Positions 8,951 to 16,794 of a stretch of 64,000 bases of DNA are shown piece after piece (position 1 is the first letter of the stretch; every line of letters starts with the position of its first letter). The translations under genes and the position numbers were made by a program. Source of the stretch: HLUCCA09 sp039822045 (GTDB taxonomy: Bacteria > Pseudomonadota > Alphaproteobacteria > Rhodobacterales > Rhodobacteraceae); NCBI GenBank assembly GCA_039822045.1, contig JBCBMY010000016.1, positions 1-64,000 on the forward strand, given 5' to 3'. The notes below the pieces were generated by a model. It was not told where the DNA came from. It was given only the letters and a program-made list of their open reading frames with translations, and ran no database searches.

Positions 8951-9868
8951 TCATGGCGTGGGCTCCAGCACGGCCTGGGCGGCGGCGAGACCGGCGAGCA
9001 CCATCGCGTCGCCTGGCGCCTCATCGGGCACAAGGCCCTGGAGGCGCAGGGCGGTCGTGTAGAGTTTCGACTGTGCCGGTGCGTCGACGACTGCCACCGC
9101 GTTGCCGAGCCAGTAGGGGCGGGCGGCGGCAAGCTCGGCGCCGACCAGCAGTCCCGAGGCGCGGGCGCGGGCGGTGCTGGGGGCAAGGCCGGTCAGGAGC
9201 CCTTCTGCGCGGAGGGCGAAGAGGCGGGCGGCCATTGCCTCGGGGCGTGCGATGGCATCGCTCAGCGCGTCAGCAAAGGCGGCGTCGTCCCAGCCGGGGC
9301 CGATCGTGTGCCGCAGGAGCGAGTGGTCGGACACCAGCGCAAAGAGCTCGCCGGTCATGAAGGTACGGAACGAGACGACCTCGCCGGCCGAGATTTGCGC
9401 CCATTTGGTGTGGGTTCCGGGCAAGCAGAGAACCCCGTCGAAGCCGGGCCGCGTCGCCAGGAAGCCCGCGATCTGAGTTTCCTCGCCGCGCATGACGTCA
9501 GGCGGGTTTTCCTGGCGGAGACCGGGCAGGACGCGGACGGCGATGCGAGGGTCGACGGTGGGCGCGATCACCGGGTCCGACGGGGGCGGTGCGGGGACAG
9601 GGCGGTAGGGCGCCTCGACCCAGCCCTGGCGAGAGCCGACCATGCCGCAGGCGACAACCTCGGTCTGCCCGGCCCCAAGCCAGGGCGAGACGAGATCGAG
9701 GAGCGCGGGCTCGAACCCGGCCCGGTCGAGCGTGCTCATCCCGGCCTCGGAGCTGACTTCTGCCTTGGGACGCGCATCGAGGCCGACGCCCGCCATGGCC
9801 CAAGCGCGCAGGCGCGAGGTGCCCCAGTCGACGGCGATCCAGTCGCAATAGGCGGTGTCGGCGGTCAT
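8951..9868 (-). CDS. dgoK: 2-dehydro-3-deoxygalactonokinase
   Basis: A 305-residue sugar-acid kinase of the DgoK family that phosphorylates 2-keto-3-deoxygalactonate with ATP. The phosphate-binding motif is near the start (AVDWGTSRLRAWAM), and other family stretches include VVACGMVGSRQGWVEAPY and CLPGTHTKWAQI, the last containing the expected catalytic-loop residues. Length matches the family (about 290-310). It lies directly upstream of the KDPGal aldolase gene and downstream of the SDR gene with a 79-base gap. The combination with the dehydratase and aldolase makes the role clear. Confidence 0.9.
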   Translation of the reverse strand: MTADTAYCDWIAVDWGTSRLRAWAMAGVGLDARPKAEVSSEAGMSTLDRAGFEPALLDLVSPWLGAGQTEVVACGMVGSRQGWVEAPYRPVPAPPPSDPVIAPTVDPRIAVRVLPGLRQENPPDVMRGEETQIAGFLATRPGFDGVLCLPGTHTKWAQISAGEVVSFRTFMTGELFALVSDHSLLRHTIGPGWDDAAFADALSDAIARPEAMAARLFALRAEGLLTGLAPSTARARASGLLVGAELAAARPYWLGNAVAVVDAPAQSKLYTTALRLQGLVPDEAPGDAMVLAGLAAAQAVLEPTP

Positions 9869-9947
9869 CGGGCACGGGTCTCCGCGATGGGGGCGAACGG
9901 ACGTGGTCGGGTCGGCGGTGCGCCGGCCTCGAGGCTTGGGCGCGCGC

Positions 9948-10718
9948 TCATCCGGTCACCACGACGCCGCCATCGACGGCCATGAGCTGACCGGTCATGG
10001 CGCGCGAGGCGGATGAGGCGAGAAAGAGGGTTGGGGCCACCATGTCCTCGGGCTTCAGATGGTCTTTCAGGCAGGCGCGGTCGAGATGGGCGGCGAGACT
10101 TTCGGGGCTCGACCACATATCGATCTGTTTCTGCGTCAAGACCCAGCCCGGCGCCAGCGCATTCACGCGGATCCGGTCGGGGCCGAATTCGCGGGCGAGC
10201 GACCGGGTCAGGGCCGTGATCGCGCCGTTGGCCGAGGTGTAAGCAGGGTACCCCGCGTTTCCCATCATGTAACTGATCGACGAGAAGTTAACGATCGAGC
10301 CGCCTCCGGCGGCGCGCATTCCGGCCACGACCGCCTGGGCGGCGAAGAAATAGGCCTTGAGGTTGATCGCCTGCGACCAGTCCCAGAATTCTTCGGTCAC
10401 CTCTTCGGTCGTGTGGCGCTTGTCGTTTGCGGCATTGTTCACGAGCACGGTGACAGGGCCATTGACCTCGGCCGCCTCAGTCAGCGTCGCCTTGAGGCGA
10501 GGGATGTCGGTGATGTCGGCCTGCATGAAGTGGGGGCGCGTGCCGGTCTGCTCGGCCATCTCGTCGGCGAACGCCGAGGCATCGGACCGGCCGACGAACG
10601 CGACCTTCGCGCCCTGGCGCAGGAAGCCCTCGGTCAGGAGCGCGCCGATCCCAGAGCCGCCGCCGGTGACGTAGACAGAGGCGCCTTGAAGGTCGGGGAA
10701 GGTGGGCAAATCGGTCAT
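9948..10718 (-). CDS. SDR-family oxidoreductase, candidate galactose 1-dehydrogenase
   Basis: A 256-residue short-chain dehydrogenase. The NAD(P) site is TGGGSGIG at residues 18-25 and the NNAAN motif is at 94-98. The catalytic serine is S147 and the tyrosine Y160, but the residue at the usual lysine position is asparagine (N164, YTSAN instead of YxxxK). C-terminal LAPGWVLTQKQ and AVDGGVVVTG match a branch of sugar dehydrogenases (galactose, rhamnose and similar). By context it would oxidise galactose to the lactone. The ATG at 10718 shares one base with the upstream dehydratase stop (TGATG); a TTG codon precedes it. Without the lysine, activity needs testing; the role is inference from pathway completeness. 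Confidence 0.75.
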   Translation of the reverse strand: MTDLPTFPDLQGASVYVTGGGSGIGALLTEGFLRQGAKVAFVGRSDASAFADEMAEQTGTRPHFMQADITDIPRLKATLTEAAEVNGPVTVLVNNAANDKRHTTEEVTEEFWDWSQAINLKAYFFAAQAVVAGMRAAGGGSIVNFSSISYMMGNAGYPAYTSANGAITALTRSLAREFGPDRIRVNALAPGWVLTQKQIDMWSSPESLAAHLDRACLKDHLKPEDMVAPTLFLASSASRAMTGQLMAVDGGVVVTG

Positions 10719-12424
10719 CAATGGCTTTCGCGGTCGGGCAGGGCGGCATCGCGGCCGGTCAGAAAGTCGAGATCGGCGCCACGGTCGGCCTGTAATACGG
10801 TGTCGATGTAGAGCTTTTGATAGCCTCGCGTCTTGCGGGGCGGCTCGGGCGCCCAGGCGGAGCGGCGGGCGGCGAGTTCCTCCTCTGAGACCAAGAGCGA
10901 AAGCTCGCCTGTGCTGGCGGACAGGCGGATGCGGTCGCCGGTTTGCACCAGCGCAAGTGGGCCGCCGGCCTGCGCCTCTGGCGTCACATGCAGTACGACG
11001 GTGCCAAAGGCGGTGCCGGACATGCGCGCGTCGGAGACACGGATCATATCCTTGATCCCCTGTTTGATCAGGCGCGCGGGGATCGGCATGTTGCCGACCT
11101 CCGGCATGCCGGGATAGCCCTTGGGCCCGCAGCCCTTGAGGACGAGGATCGTGTCGGGCGTGACCGGCAGATCGTCGCGGTCGATGTTCGCCTTCATTTC
11201 TTCGATGCTCTCGAAGACATGGGCCGGCCCTTCATGCTCGAGGAGCACGTCGGTGGCGGCCGACGGCTTCACGATGGCGCCGTCGGGCGCGAGGTTGCCG
11301 CGGAGCACGCGGAGGCCGGCGGCGGGTTTGAGCGGGTCTGTGAGCGGGCGGATGACGTCGCGGTTGAAACATTCGGCGCCGTCGTAGTGGGCCGTTATGT
11401 CCTTGCCTAGGACGGTCTTGGCGGGTCGCAGCTGGTCCTTGAGTTCCGCGAGGACGGCGGGCATCCCGCCAGCATAGGCGAAGTCCTCCATCAAGTACGT
11501 GCCCGAGGGCATGCAGTTGACGAGGAGGGGAACCTCGGAGCCGATCTCGAAGTCTTCGAGCGTCAGGGGCACCTCGAGCCGGCCGGCGATGGCGAGGAGG
11601 TGCACTACCGCGTTGGTGGAACCGCCGACCGCCGCATTGGCCAGGATGGCGTTTTCGAGCGCGCCCTTGGTGAGGATGTCAGAGGGCTTGAGGCCCTCCT
11701 CCACCATTTCCACGATCCGCCGCCCGGTGTGGTGAGCGAGCGTCGTGCGGCGGGCGTCGACCGCGGGAAGCGCGGCGTTGGTAGGCAGCGCCATGCCCAT
11801 CGCTTCGCAGAGCGAGGCCATGGTTGAGGCGGTGCCCATCGTCATGCAGACGCCGGCCGAGCGGGACATGCCACGCTCGGCCGCCATGAAATCGGCAAGC
11901 GTCATGTCGCCGGCGCGGACAGCCTCGGAGAACTTCCAGACGTCTGTGCCGGAGCCAATATCCTTGCCCTGCCACTTGCCGTTCAGCATCGGGCCCGACG
12001 ACACAACGATGGCCGGCAGGTCGACCGAAGCAGCGCCCATGAGCTGGCCCGGCGTGGTCTTGTCGCATCCGCCAAGGAGCACGACGCCGTCGATCCCGTA
12101 GGCGCGGATCGATTCCTCGACATCCATGGCCAGGAGATTGCGAAAGAGCATCGCTGTCGGCTTCATCTGCGTCTCGCCGAGGGACATAACCGGGAACTCG
12201 ACGGGAAACCCGCCAGCCTCCCAGACGCCGCGCTTCACCGCTTCGGCGAGGATGCGCAGGCCGCTGTTGCAGGGCGTGAGCTCGGACCAGGTGTTGCAGA
12301 TCCCGATCACCGGGCGGCCGTCAAACGCCTCGTCGGGAAATCCCTGGTTCTTCATCCACGAGCGGTGGATGAAGCCGTCGCGGTCAAGCTTGCCATACCA
12401 GTGTGCCGAGCGGCGTTTGGTCAT
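10718..12424 (-). CDS. IlvD/EDD-family sugar-acid dehydratase (probable galactonate dehydratase)
   Basis: A 568-residue dehydratase of the IlvD/EDD family, probably converting galactonate (or L-arabinonate/fuconate type acids) to the 2-keto-3-deoxy acid. The three conserved cysteines for the iron-sulphur cluster are visible in GICNTWSELTPCN, LLGGCDKTTPG and GVCMTMGTAST. The HWYGKLDRDGFIHRSW start places it in the L-arabonate/galactonate branch rather than the dihydroxy-acid or phosphogluconate branch. It shares one base with the SDR gene that follows, indicating coupling. It replaces the enolase-superfamily DgoD used in enterics. Family secure; acid specificity inferred from the dgoK-dgoA neighbours. 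Confidence 0.85.
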   Translation of the reverse strand: MTKRRSAHWYGKLDRDGFIHRSWMKNQGFPDEAFDGRPVIGICNTWSELTPCNSGLRILAEAVKRGVWEAGGFPVEFPVMSLGETQMKPTAMLFRNLLAMDVEESIRAYGIDGVVLLGGCDKTTPGQLMGAASVDLPAIVVSSGPMLNGKWQGKDIGSGTDVWKFSEAVRAGDMTLADFMAAERGMSRSAGVCMTMGTASTMASLCEAMGMALPTNAALPAVDARRTTLAHHTGRRIVEMVEEGLKPSDILTKGALENAILANAAVGGSTNAVVHLLAIAGRLEVPLTLEDFEIGSEVPLLVNCMPSGTYLMEDFAYAGGMPAVLAELKDQLRPAKTVLGKDITAHYDGAECFNRDVIRPLTDPLKPAAGLRVLRGNLAPDGAIVKPSAATDVLLEHEGPAHVFESIEEMKANIDRDDLPVTPDTILVLKGCGPKGYPGMPEVGNMPIPARLIKQGIKDMIRVSDARMSGTAFGTVVLHVTPEAQAGGPLALVQTGDRIRLSASTGELSLLVSEEELAARRSAWAPEPPRKTRGYQKLYIDTVLQADRGADLDFLTGRDAALPDRESH

Positions 12425-12500
12425 GTGCGCCGGCCCCTCTTTTGGACGCAGGCCCTGTGGCCGGCCGCGGGCGCGACTGCGAAGGATTGCGCGAACATTC

Positions 12501-13847
12501 TCACGCGGCCTTCCTCGGGCGGGCCCAGGCGGGGATCATGTCGCCATGGGCGGCCAGAAGGTCGTCCATCAGGGCGCGGATCTGGCGAAGGTCGAGCTCA
12601 GCCGCTGTGTGGGGGTCCATCATGGCGGCGTGGTGGAGATACTCGGCGTTCTCGTCGAGCAGGGCACGGACGGTGAGCTCCTGGACGTTGATCTGGTTGC
12701 GCATAAGGGCCACGAGCTGGGGTGGAATATCGTCGATCAAGGTCGGCTGGATGCCGTTTTTGTCGACAAGGCAGGGGGTTTCGACGGCCGCGCCGATGGG
12801 CAGCTGCGGGAGCTGGCCGCGGTTGGGCAGGTTGCCGTAGATTGCGAGGGGCGTATCCGTCACCACGGCGTTCATGAGGTCGGCGGCGAATTCGTGGCTC
12901 TTCGTCACTTCGATCGTGGGCCGCGAGGCGAGGGCGGCGGCCTGGGCGGCCCAGGCCTCTTGCTGCTCGACGCAGCGTGTGGGGTATTCGTCGAGTGGAA
13001 TGCCGAAGCGTTCGATCAGATCGGGCCGGTCGCGCTTGATGAACCACGGCACGTATTCGGCAAAGTGCTCAGAACTCTCCGTGCAGAAATAGCCGAGCTG
13101 ATCCATGACCTCGTAGCGGACATGGTTCGGGCAGCGGGGCATCAGAAGCGGTGGCTTCGGCAGGCGGCCGGAACGATAGCCCTCGCGGAGGCGGGGATAG
13201 AGGCACTGGCCGTTGTGCTCGAGGCGCAGGAAAAAGGCCACGTGGTTCACGCCTGCGACGCGGTAGAGGATCTCGTCTTTCGGCAGGTCGAGGTCGTGGG
13301 CAAGCTCTTCGACCGTGTTCTGGACGGAGTGGCAGAGGCCGACCTGCTTGAGGTCGGGGAAGCGCTCGGCCAGCGCCCAGGTGTGGATGGCCATCGGGTT
13401 GACGTATTGCAGGAGCGTGGCATCGGGGCAGAGGCGGACCATGTCTGCAGCGAGACTCCACAGATGCGGCACAGTTCGGAGCGCACGCATGATGCCGCCG
13501 ACGCCGAGCGTGTCGCCGATGGTCTGGCGGAGACCGTGGGCCCTTGGGATCTCGAAGTCGATGAGGGTCGAGGGGCGGTAACCGCCTATCTGGAAGGCCG
13601 TGACGACGAAGTCGGCGCCGTCGAGGGCCGCCGCACGGTCGGCGGTGGCGGTGATGCGAGCAGGCGCATCCATGGTGGCGACCATCTTGCGCGCGACGCT
13701 CTCGCTTTCGGCGAGACGTTTGGCATCGATATCCATCAGCGCGACATGGGCGCCGGCGAGGGCCGGAAAGTGCAGCGCATCGCCCACGATGTTCTGCATG
13801 AAGATCGTGGAGCCGGCGCCGATGAAGGCGATCTTGGGGTAAGGCAT
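12501..13847 (-). CDS. GH4 alpha-galactosidase
   Basis: A 448-residue glycoside hydrolase of family 4, which uses NAD and a divalent metal in a redox-elimination mechanism. The dinucleotide site is IAFIGAGSTIF at the N-terminus, LMDID supplies the acidic beta-2 end, the metal-site residues are C172-H173 (LCHSVQ) and N201-H202 (GVNHVAFF), and VNPMA is present. The CHSVQ form is characteristic of alpha-galactosidases within GH4 (alpha-glucosidases differ around this motif). There is no signal peptide, so hydrolysis is cytoplasmic, after uptake by the neighbouring ABC transporter. Likely substrates are melibiose-type sugars or galactosyl-glycerol; the latter is inference from a marine setting. 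Confidence 0.88.
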   Translation of the reverse strand: MPYPKIAFIGAGSTIFMQNIVGDALHFPALAGAHVALMDIDAKRLAESESVARKMVATMDAPARITATADRAAALDGADFVVTAFQIGGYRPSTLIDFEIPRAHGLRQTIGDTLGVGGIMRALRTVPHLWSLAADMVRLCPDATLLQYVNPMAIHTWALAERFPDLKQVGLCHSVQNTVEELAHDLDLPKDEILYRVAGVNHVAFFLRLEHNGQCLYPRLREGYRSGRLPKPPLLMPRCPNHVRYEVMDQLGYFCTESSEHFAEYVPWFIKRDRPDLIERFGIPLDEYPTRCVEQQEAWAAQAAALASRPTIEVTKSHEFAADLMNAVVTDTPLAIYGNLPNRGQLPQLPIGAAVETPCLVDKNGIQPTLIDDIPPQLVALMRNQINVQELTVRALLDENAEYLHHAAMMDPHTAAELDLRQIRALMDDLLAAHGDMIPAWARPRKAA

Positions 13848-13919
13848 CGGATCAGACTCCGTCGACGAGAGCCGCGTTAGCAGGGGGAGGCGTCCGCCCG
13901 GTTTCCTCGAGATATCGGA

Positions 13920-14765
13920 TCACTTCACCGCCCCCAGGGTTAGACCGGCGATGAAGTGCCGCTGCATCAGGAAGAACATCAGGACGGGCGGCAGAGCGGC
14001 GACGATGGAGCCAGCCGACACGAGGTGCCAGGCGGCGATCCACTGCCCGTTGAGTGAGTAAAGGCCGGCCGTCACGGGCTGCGTCGTGGACGAGGTCGTC
14101 AGCACCGTGGCCCAGAAATAGTCGTTCCAGATGAAGGTGAAGACGAGGACCGAGAGCGCCGCGATGGCGGGCCGCATGAGCGGCAGGACGATGTACCAGT
14201 AAATCCGCCACTCGGCGACGCCCTCGACACGGGCCGCCTCGATCAGCTCATAAGGCAGGGCGCGGATGAAGTTGCGCATGAAGAGCGTGCAGAAGCCCGA
14301 CTGGAAGGCGATGTGGAACAGAACGAGGCCGGTCGTCGTGTTGTAGAGGCCCATCGACACGGTCACGTCGCGGACTGGCACCATGAGGATCTGGAAGGGC
14401 ACGAAGTTGCCCGCCACGAACAGGAAGAAGATCAGAAGGTTGCCCCTGAAGCGGTAGATGCCGAGGGCAAAGCCGGTCATCGTGGAGATCGCGACGGCGC
14501 CGATCACCGTCGGGATCGTCACCTTGAAGGAATTCCAGATGTACTGTCCGATGGGAGAGTTCTGGAAGATCTCGGCGTAGTTCGACCAGGCGATGGCCGA
14601 GGGCCAGCCGAAATAGTTGCCGGCGGCGAGGTCGGACGGCGGTCGCAGAGAGGTGATCGCCACGCCGAGGAGGGGCAGAAGCCACAGCAAAAGCGCGATG
14701 GGCAGGGCCACCTTGTAGGCGATCTGGGCGGCGTCAGACTGCTGCTGGATCGGGCGGGGAAACAT
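13920..14765 (-). CDS. Carbohydrate ABC transporter permease (MalG/LacG type)
   Basis: A 281-residue inner-membrane permease with about six membrane segments, starting with a hydrophobic stretch (PIALLLWLLPLLGVAITSL). The EAA loop that contacts the ATPase is visible as EAARVEGVAEWRIYWYIVLPL near residue 185. It would pair with the MalF-type permease encoded at 15123-16049, the binding protein at 16795-18036 and the ATPase at 19028-20086. It starts one base after the stop of the YjbR-family gene that separates the two permeases. Substrate inferred as galactosides from the co-transcribed hydrolases. Confidence 0.88.
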   Translation of the reverse strand: MFPRPIQQQSDAAQIAYKVALPIALLLWLLPLLGVAITSLRPPSDLAAGNYFGWPSAIAWSNYAEIFQNSPIGQYIWNSFKVTIPTVIGAVAISTMTGFALGIYRFRGNLLIFFLFVAGNFVPFQILMVPVRDVTVSMGLYNTTTGLVLFHIAFQSGFCTLFMRNFIRALPYELIEAARVEGVAEWRIYWYIVLPLMRPAIAALSVLVFTFIWNDYFWATVLTTSSTTQPVTAGLYSLNGQWIAAWHLVSAGSIVAALPPVLMFFLMQRHFIAGLTLGAVK

Positions 14766-14766
14766 C

Positions 14767-15123
14767 TTAGGCCTCCTCTCGGGGGGCTAGGGCGGTCTGC
14801 GCCTTTTTCGGCAGGCCGGACCGGATCGTGTCGTAGGAGACGTGGAGGCGGTGGCGCAGCTCGTCTTGCGGGCAGGTGCTGGGCAGGCGGATCCAGGAGC
14901 GATGGAAGTAAGGCGCCTTGGAGCCCACACCGGCATCGATCAGCATGGCGGCATTCTCGGTCGACGGCGTCTTGACGGCCACGCCGTCGATCTTGTCGCC
15001 GAAGGTTGCGAACATCTTGCCGCCGACCTTCCAGCTGTCGAGATCGCCCTGCGCGGGATCGGAGGCTTCGGCGCCCGGCAAGGGCGCGCAGATCGCATCG
15101 ACCCGCTGGCGGAAGGTGGCCAT
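14767..15123 (-). CDS. MmcQ/YjbR-family small protein inside the ABC operon
   Basis: A 118-residue protein of the MmcQ/YjbR family (double-wing fold related to DNA-binding domains). Family features seen: an N-terminal helix MATFRQRVDAICAPLPGAE, then SWKVGGKMFATFG and KTPSTENAAMLID, an RSWIRLP strand and a C-terminal helix VSYDTIRSGLPKK. Its start shares one base with the permease stop before it (TGATG), and it ends one base before the next permease start, so it is embedded in the transporter transcript with translational coupling. No function is established for most members; a regulatory or unrelated hitch-hiking role is possible. The placement between two permease genes is unusual. Confidence 0.82.
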   Translation of the reverse strand: MATFRQRVDAICAPLPGAEASDPAQGDLDSWKVGGKMFATFGDKIDGVAVKTPSTENAAMLIDAGVGSKAPYFHRSWIRLPSTCPQDELRHRLHVSYDTIRSGLPKKAQTALAPREEA

Positions 15124-16049
15124 CAGTAGCCCTCCCGCTCGTCGGAGATCATCTTCCAGATGAAGCCCGAGATGAAGACCATCATGATGAGGAAGAGGAT
15201 GACGGCGATCGCGGCGCCATAGCCCATGCGGTAGCCATACTCCGAAAGGGCCTGCTCATACATGTAGAACGAAAGGACCCGCGAGGAGCCGAACGGACCG
15301 CCATCGGTCATGATCGAGACGAGATCGAAGCTGCGCAGCGCGCCGATCACGGTCACGACGACGGCTATGAAGGTGGCGGGGCGCAGCTGGGGCAGGATCA
15401 CATACCAGAGCATCGCCATCCCCTTGGCCCCATCGAGGCGCGCGGCCTCGACCTGGTCGGGCGAGACGTTGTTGAGCCCGGTCAGATAAAGGATCATGCA
15501 ATAGGCGATCTGGGGCCAGAGGCCGGCGGCGATGATCCCGTAGGTGACGAGATCTGGGTCGGCCAGGATCGCGACGCCTTCGCCCGTGACCCATTCGATC
15601 AACTGATAGAAGAGGCCGAAGCCCGGCGCGTAGAACCACGAGAACATCAGGCCGACGACGACCTGGCTGATCACGAAGGGGAAGAAGAACAGCGACTTGT
15701 AGAGGCGGATCCCGAAGACCGTCTGATTGAGGAAGAGCGCGATGCCGAGCCCCGCGGGCACGGCCAGCATATAGAGGACGAGCCACAGGACGTTGTTCCA
15801 GAGCGAGGTATAGAACGCGTCATCGTCGAACAGTTCGGAATAGTTGGCCCAGCCGACCCATTCGGCGTCGGACAGCCCGTCCCAATCGTAGAAGCTGATC
15901 GAGAAGCTGTCGAAGATCGGCCAGATCACGTAGAACGCGAACATCGCGATGCCCGGCGCAAGGAAGAGCCACGGCGTCACGCGGATCTGGTTCTGCCGCC
16001 ACCACGAGCGGGCCGGGGCGTCTTCGGTTGGGATGGTGGCCTGTGCCAT
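15123..16049 (-). CDS. Carbohydrate ABC transporter permease (MalF/LacF type)
   Basis: A 308-residue permease with a cytoplasmic lead of about 28 residues followed by about six membrane segments (first: PWLFLAPGIAMFAFYVIWPIF cut near residues 30-50). The EAA loop appears as EAARLDGAKGMAMLWYVILPQ near residue 213. It would form a heterodimer with the MalG-type permease 358 bases downstream. A short 27-base gap separates it from the DUF899 gene upstream, so it is probably co-transcribed with the binding protein. Family firm; galactoside transport inferred from context. Confidence 0.88.
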   Translation of the reverse strand: MAQATIPTEDAPARSWWRQNQIRVTPWLFLAPGIAMFAFYVIWPIFDSFSISFYDWDGLSDAEWVGWANYSELFDDDAFYTSLWNNVLWLVLYMLAVPAGLGIALFLNQTVFGIRLYKSLFFFPFVISQVVVGLMFSWFYAPGFGLFYQLIEWVTGEGVAILADPDLVTYGIIAAGLWPQIAYCMILYLTGLNNVSPDQVEAARLDGAKGMAMLWYVILPQLRPATFIAVVVTVIGALRSFDLVSIMTDGGPFGSSRVLSFYMYEQALSEYGYRMGYGAAIAVILFLIMMVFISGFIWKMISDEREGY

Positions 16050-16076
16050 GGGACTGGTCTCGCCTTGTGCCAGGTG

Positions 16077-16727
16077 TCAGAGGACGTCGGGAAAGAAGCT
16101 TCCGCGTCCGTCCGGTGTTAGATCTAGGAGGCCCCAGATCGGCCAGGTCGTGTCGAGATGCCGGGGGTGGCCCTCAAGGTCGGCCCGTTCGATCTCACTG
16201 CCCCAGAAATGGCGGATCGTGGCGCCATCCCGAACGAAGACATTGAGGAACGTGTGCTGCTCGCCATCGGGCGTCTCGCCGTAGTAGCGCAGCATGTAGT
16301 CGGTGCCCGCGGCCGAGAGGAAGCGCACGTTGCTCCAGCCTCGAGCGTCAGCCAGCGCCTGCAGTCTTTCGGGCTGCGCGGAAGACACGCAGGCGAATGC
16401 GGCCCGCTGCGTGATCAGGGCAAGCTGACCGTTCCAGCCATCGAGAAGGCTGGTACAGCCGGGGCAGGGCCGGGCATCGGCGGCCGCGCGATACATGAAC
16501 GCGTAGAGGATCAGCGTGTCATGGGGGCCGAAGAGCGACGACAGCGTTCCAGGAGATCCGTCTGTTCGGTGAAACACGTAGTCTTCAGGGATCTCGCCGC
16601 CCTTAGGCAGTTTGCGCCGCTCGGCTGCAACCTCTTCGAGATGTTGCCGGAGTGCGATCTCGGACTGAAGCAGCGCGTCGCGCGCCGACCGATAGGCAGT
16701 GGATTCGTTCGGAAACGAGAGGGCCAT
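16077..16727 (-). CDS. DUF899 thioredoxin-like protein
   Basis: A 216-residue DUF899 protein, a thioredoxin-fold family of unknown function. It starts MALSFPNESTAYRSARDALL and carries the family core HRTDGSPGTLSSLFGPHDTLILY, followed by a CPGC motif (C88, C91) in place of the usual thioredoxin CxxC. The stretch RFLSAAGTDYMLRYYGE and a late LLDLTPDGRG are also seen in this family. It sits between the sugar-binding protein and the first permease gene, an unexpected place for a redox-like protein. No signal peptide is visible. Family call good; job unknown. Confidence 0.82.
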   Translation of the reverse strand: MALSFPNESTAYRSARDALLQSEIALRQHLEEVAAERRKLPKGGEIPEDYVFHRTDGSPGTLSSLFGPHDTLILYAFMYRAAADARPCPGCTSLLDGWNGQLALITQRAAFACVSSAQPERLQALADARGWSNVRFLSAAGTDYMLRYYGETPDGEQHTFLNVFVRDGATIRHFWGSEIERADLEGHPRHLDTTWPIWGLLDLTPDGRGSFFPDVL

Positions 16728-16755
16728 GGCGGTGTTCCGGGCCAATGGATGCGAA

Positions 16756-16781
16756 CCCGGGCGCCGCATGGGGCGCCCGGG
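16756..16781 (-). promoter_or_regulatory. Intercistronic hairpin after the sugar-binding protein gene
   Basis: A perfect 10-bp stem, CCCGGGCGCC (16756-16765) and GGCGCCCGGG (16772-16781), with a 6-base loop, lies 13 bases past the binding-protein stop. No T-run follows in the minus direction. This parallels the stem after the other binding-protein gene (2184-2208) and probably stabilises the upstream message or attenuates the rest of the operon. Confidence 0.55.
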
Positions 16782-16794
16782 GGCGTGATCGCGA

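Noticed and set aside
12126..13880. 584-codon plus-strand frame
   Set aside because: Runs antisense across the GH4 and dehydratase genes, both of which have clear catalytic motifs.
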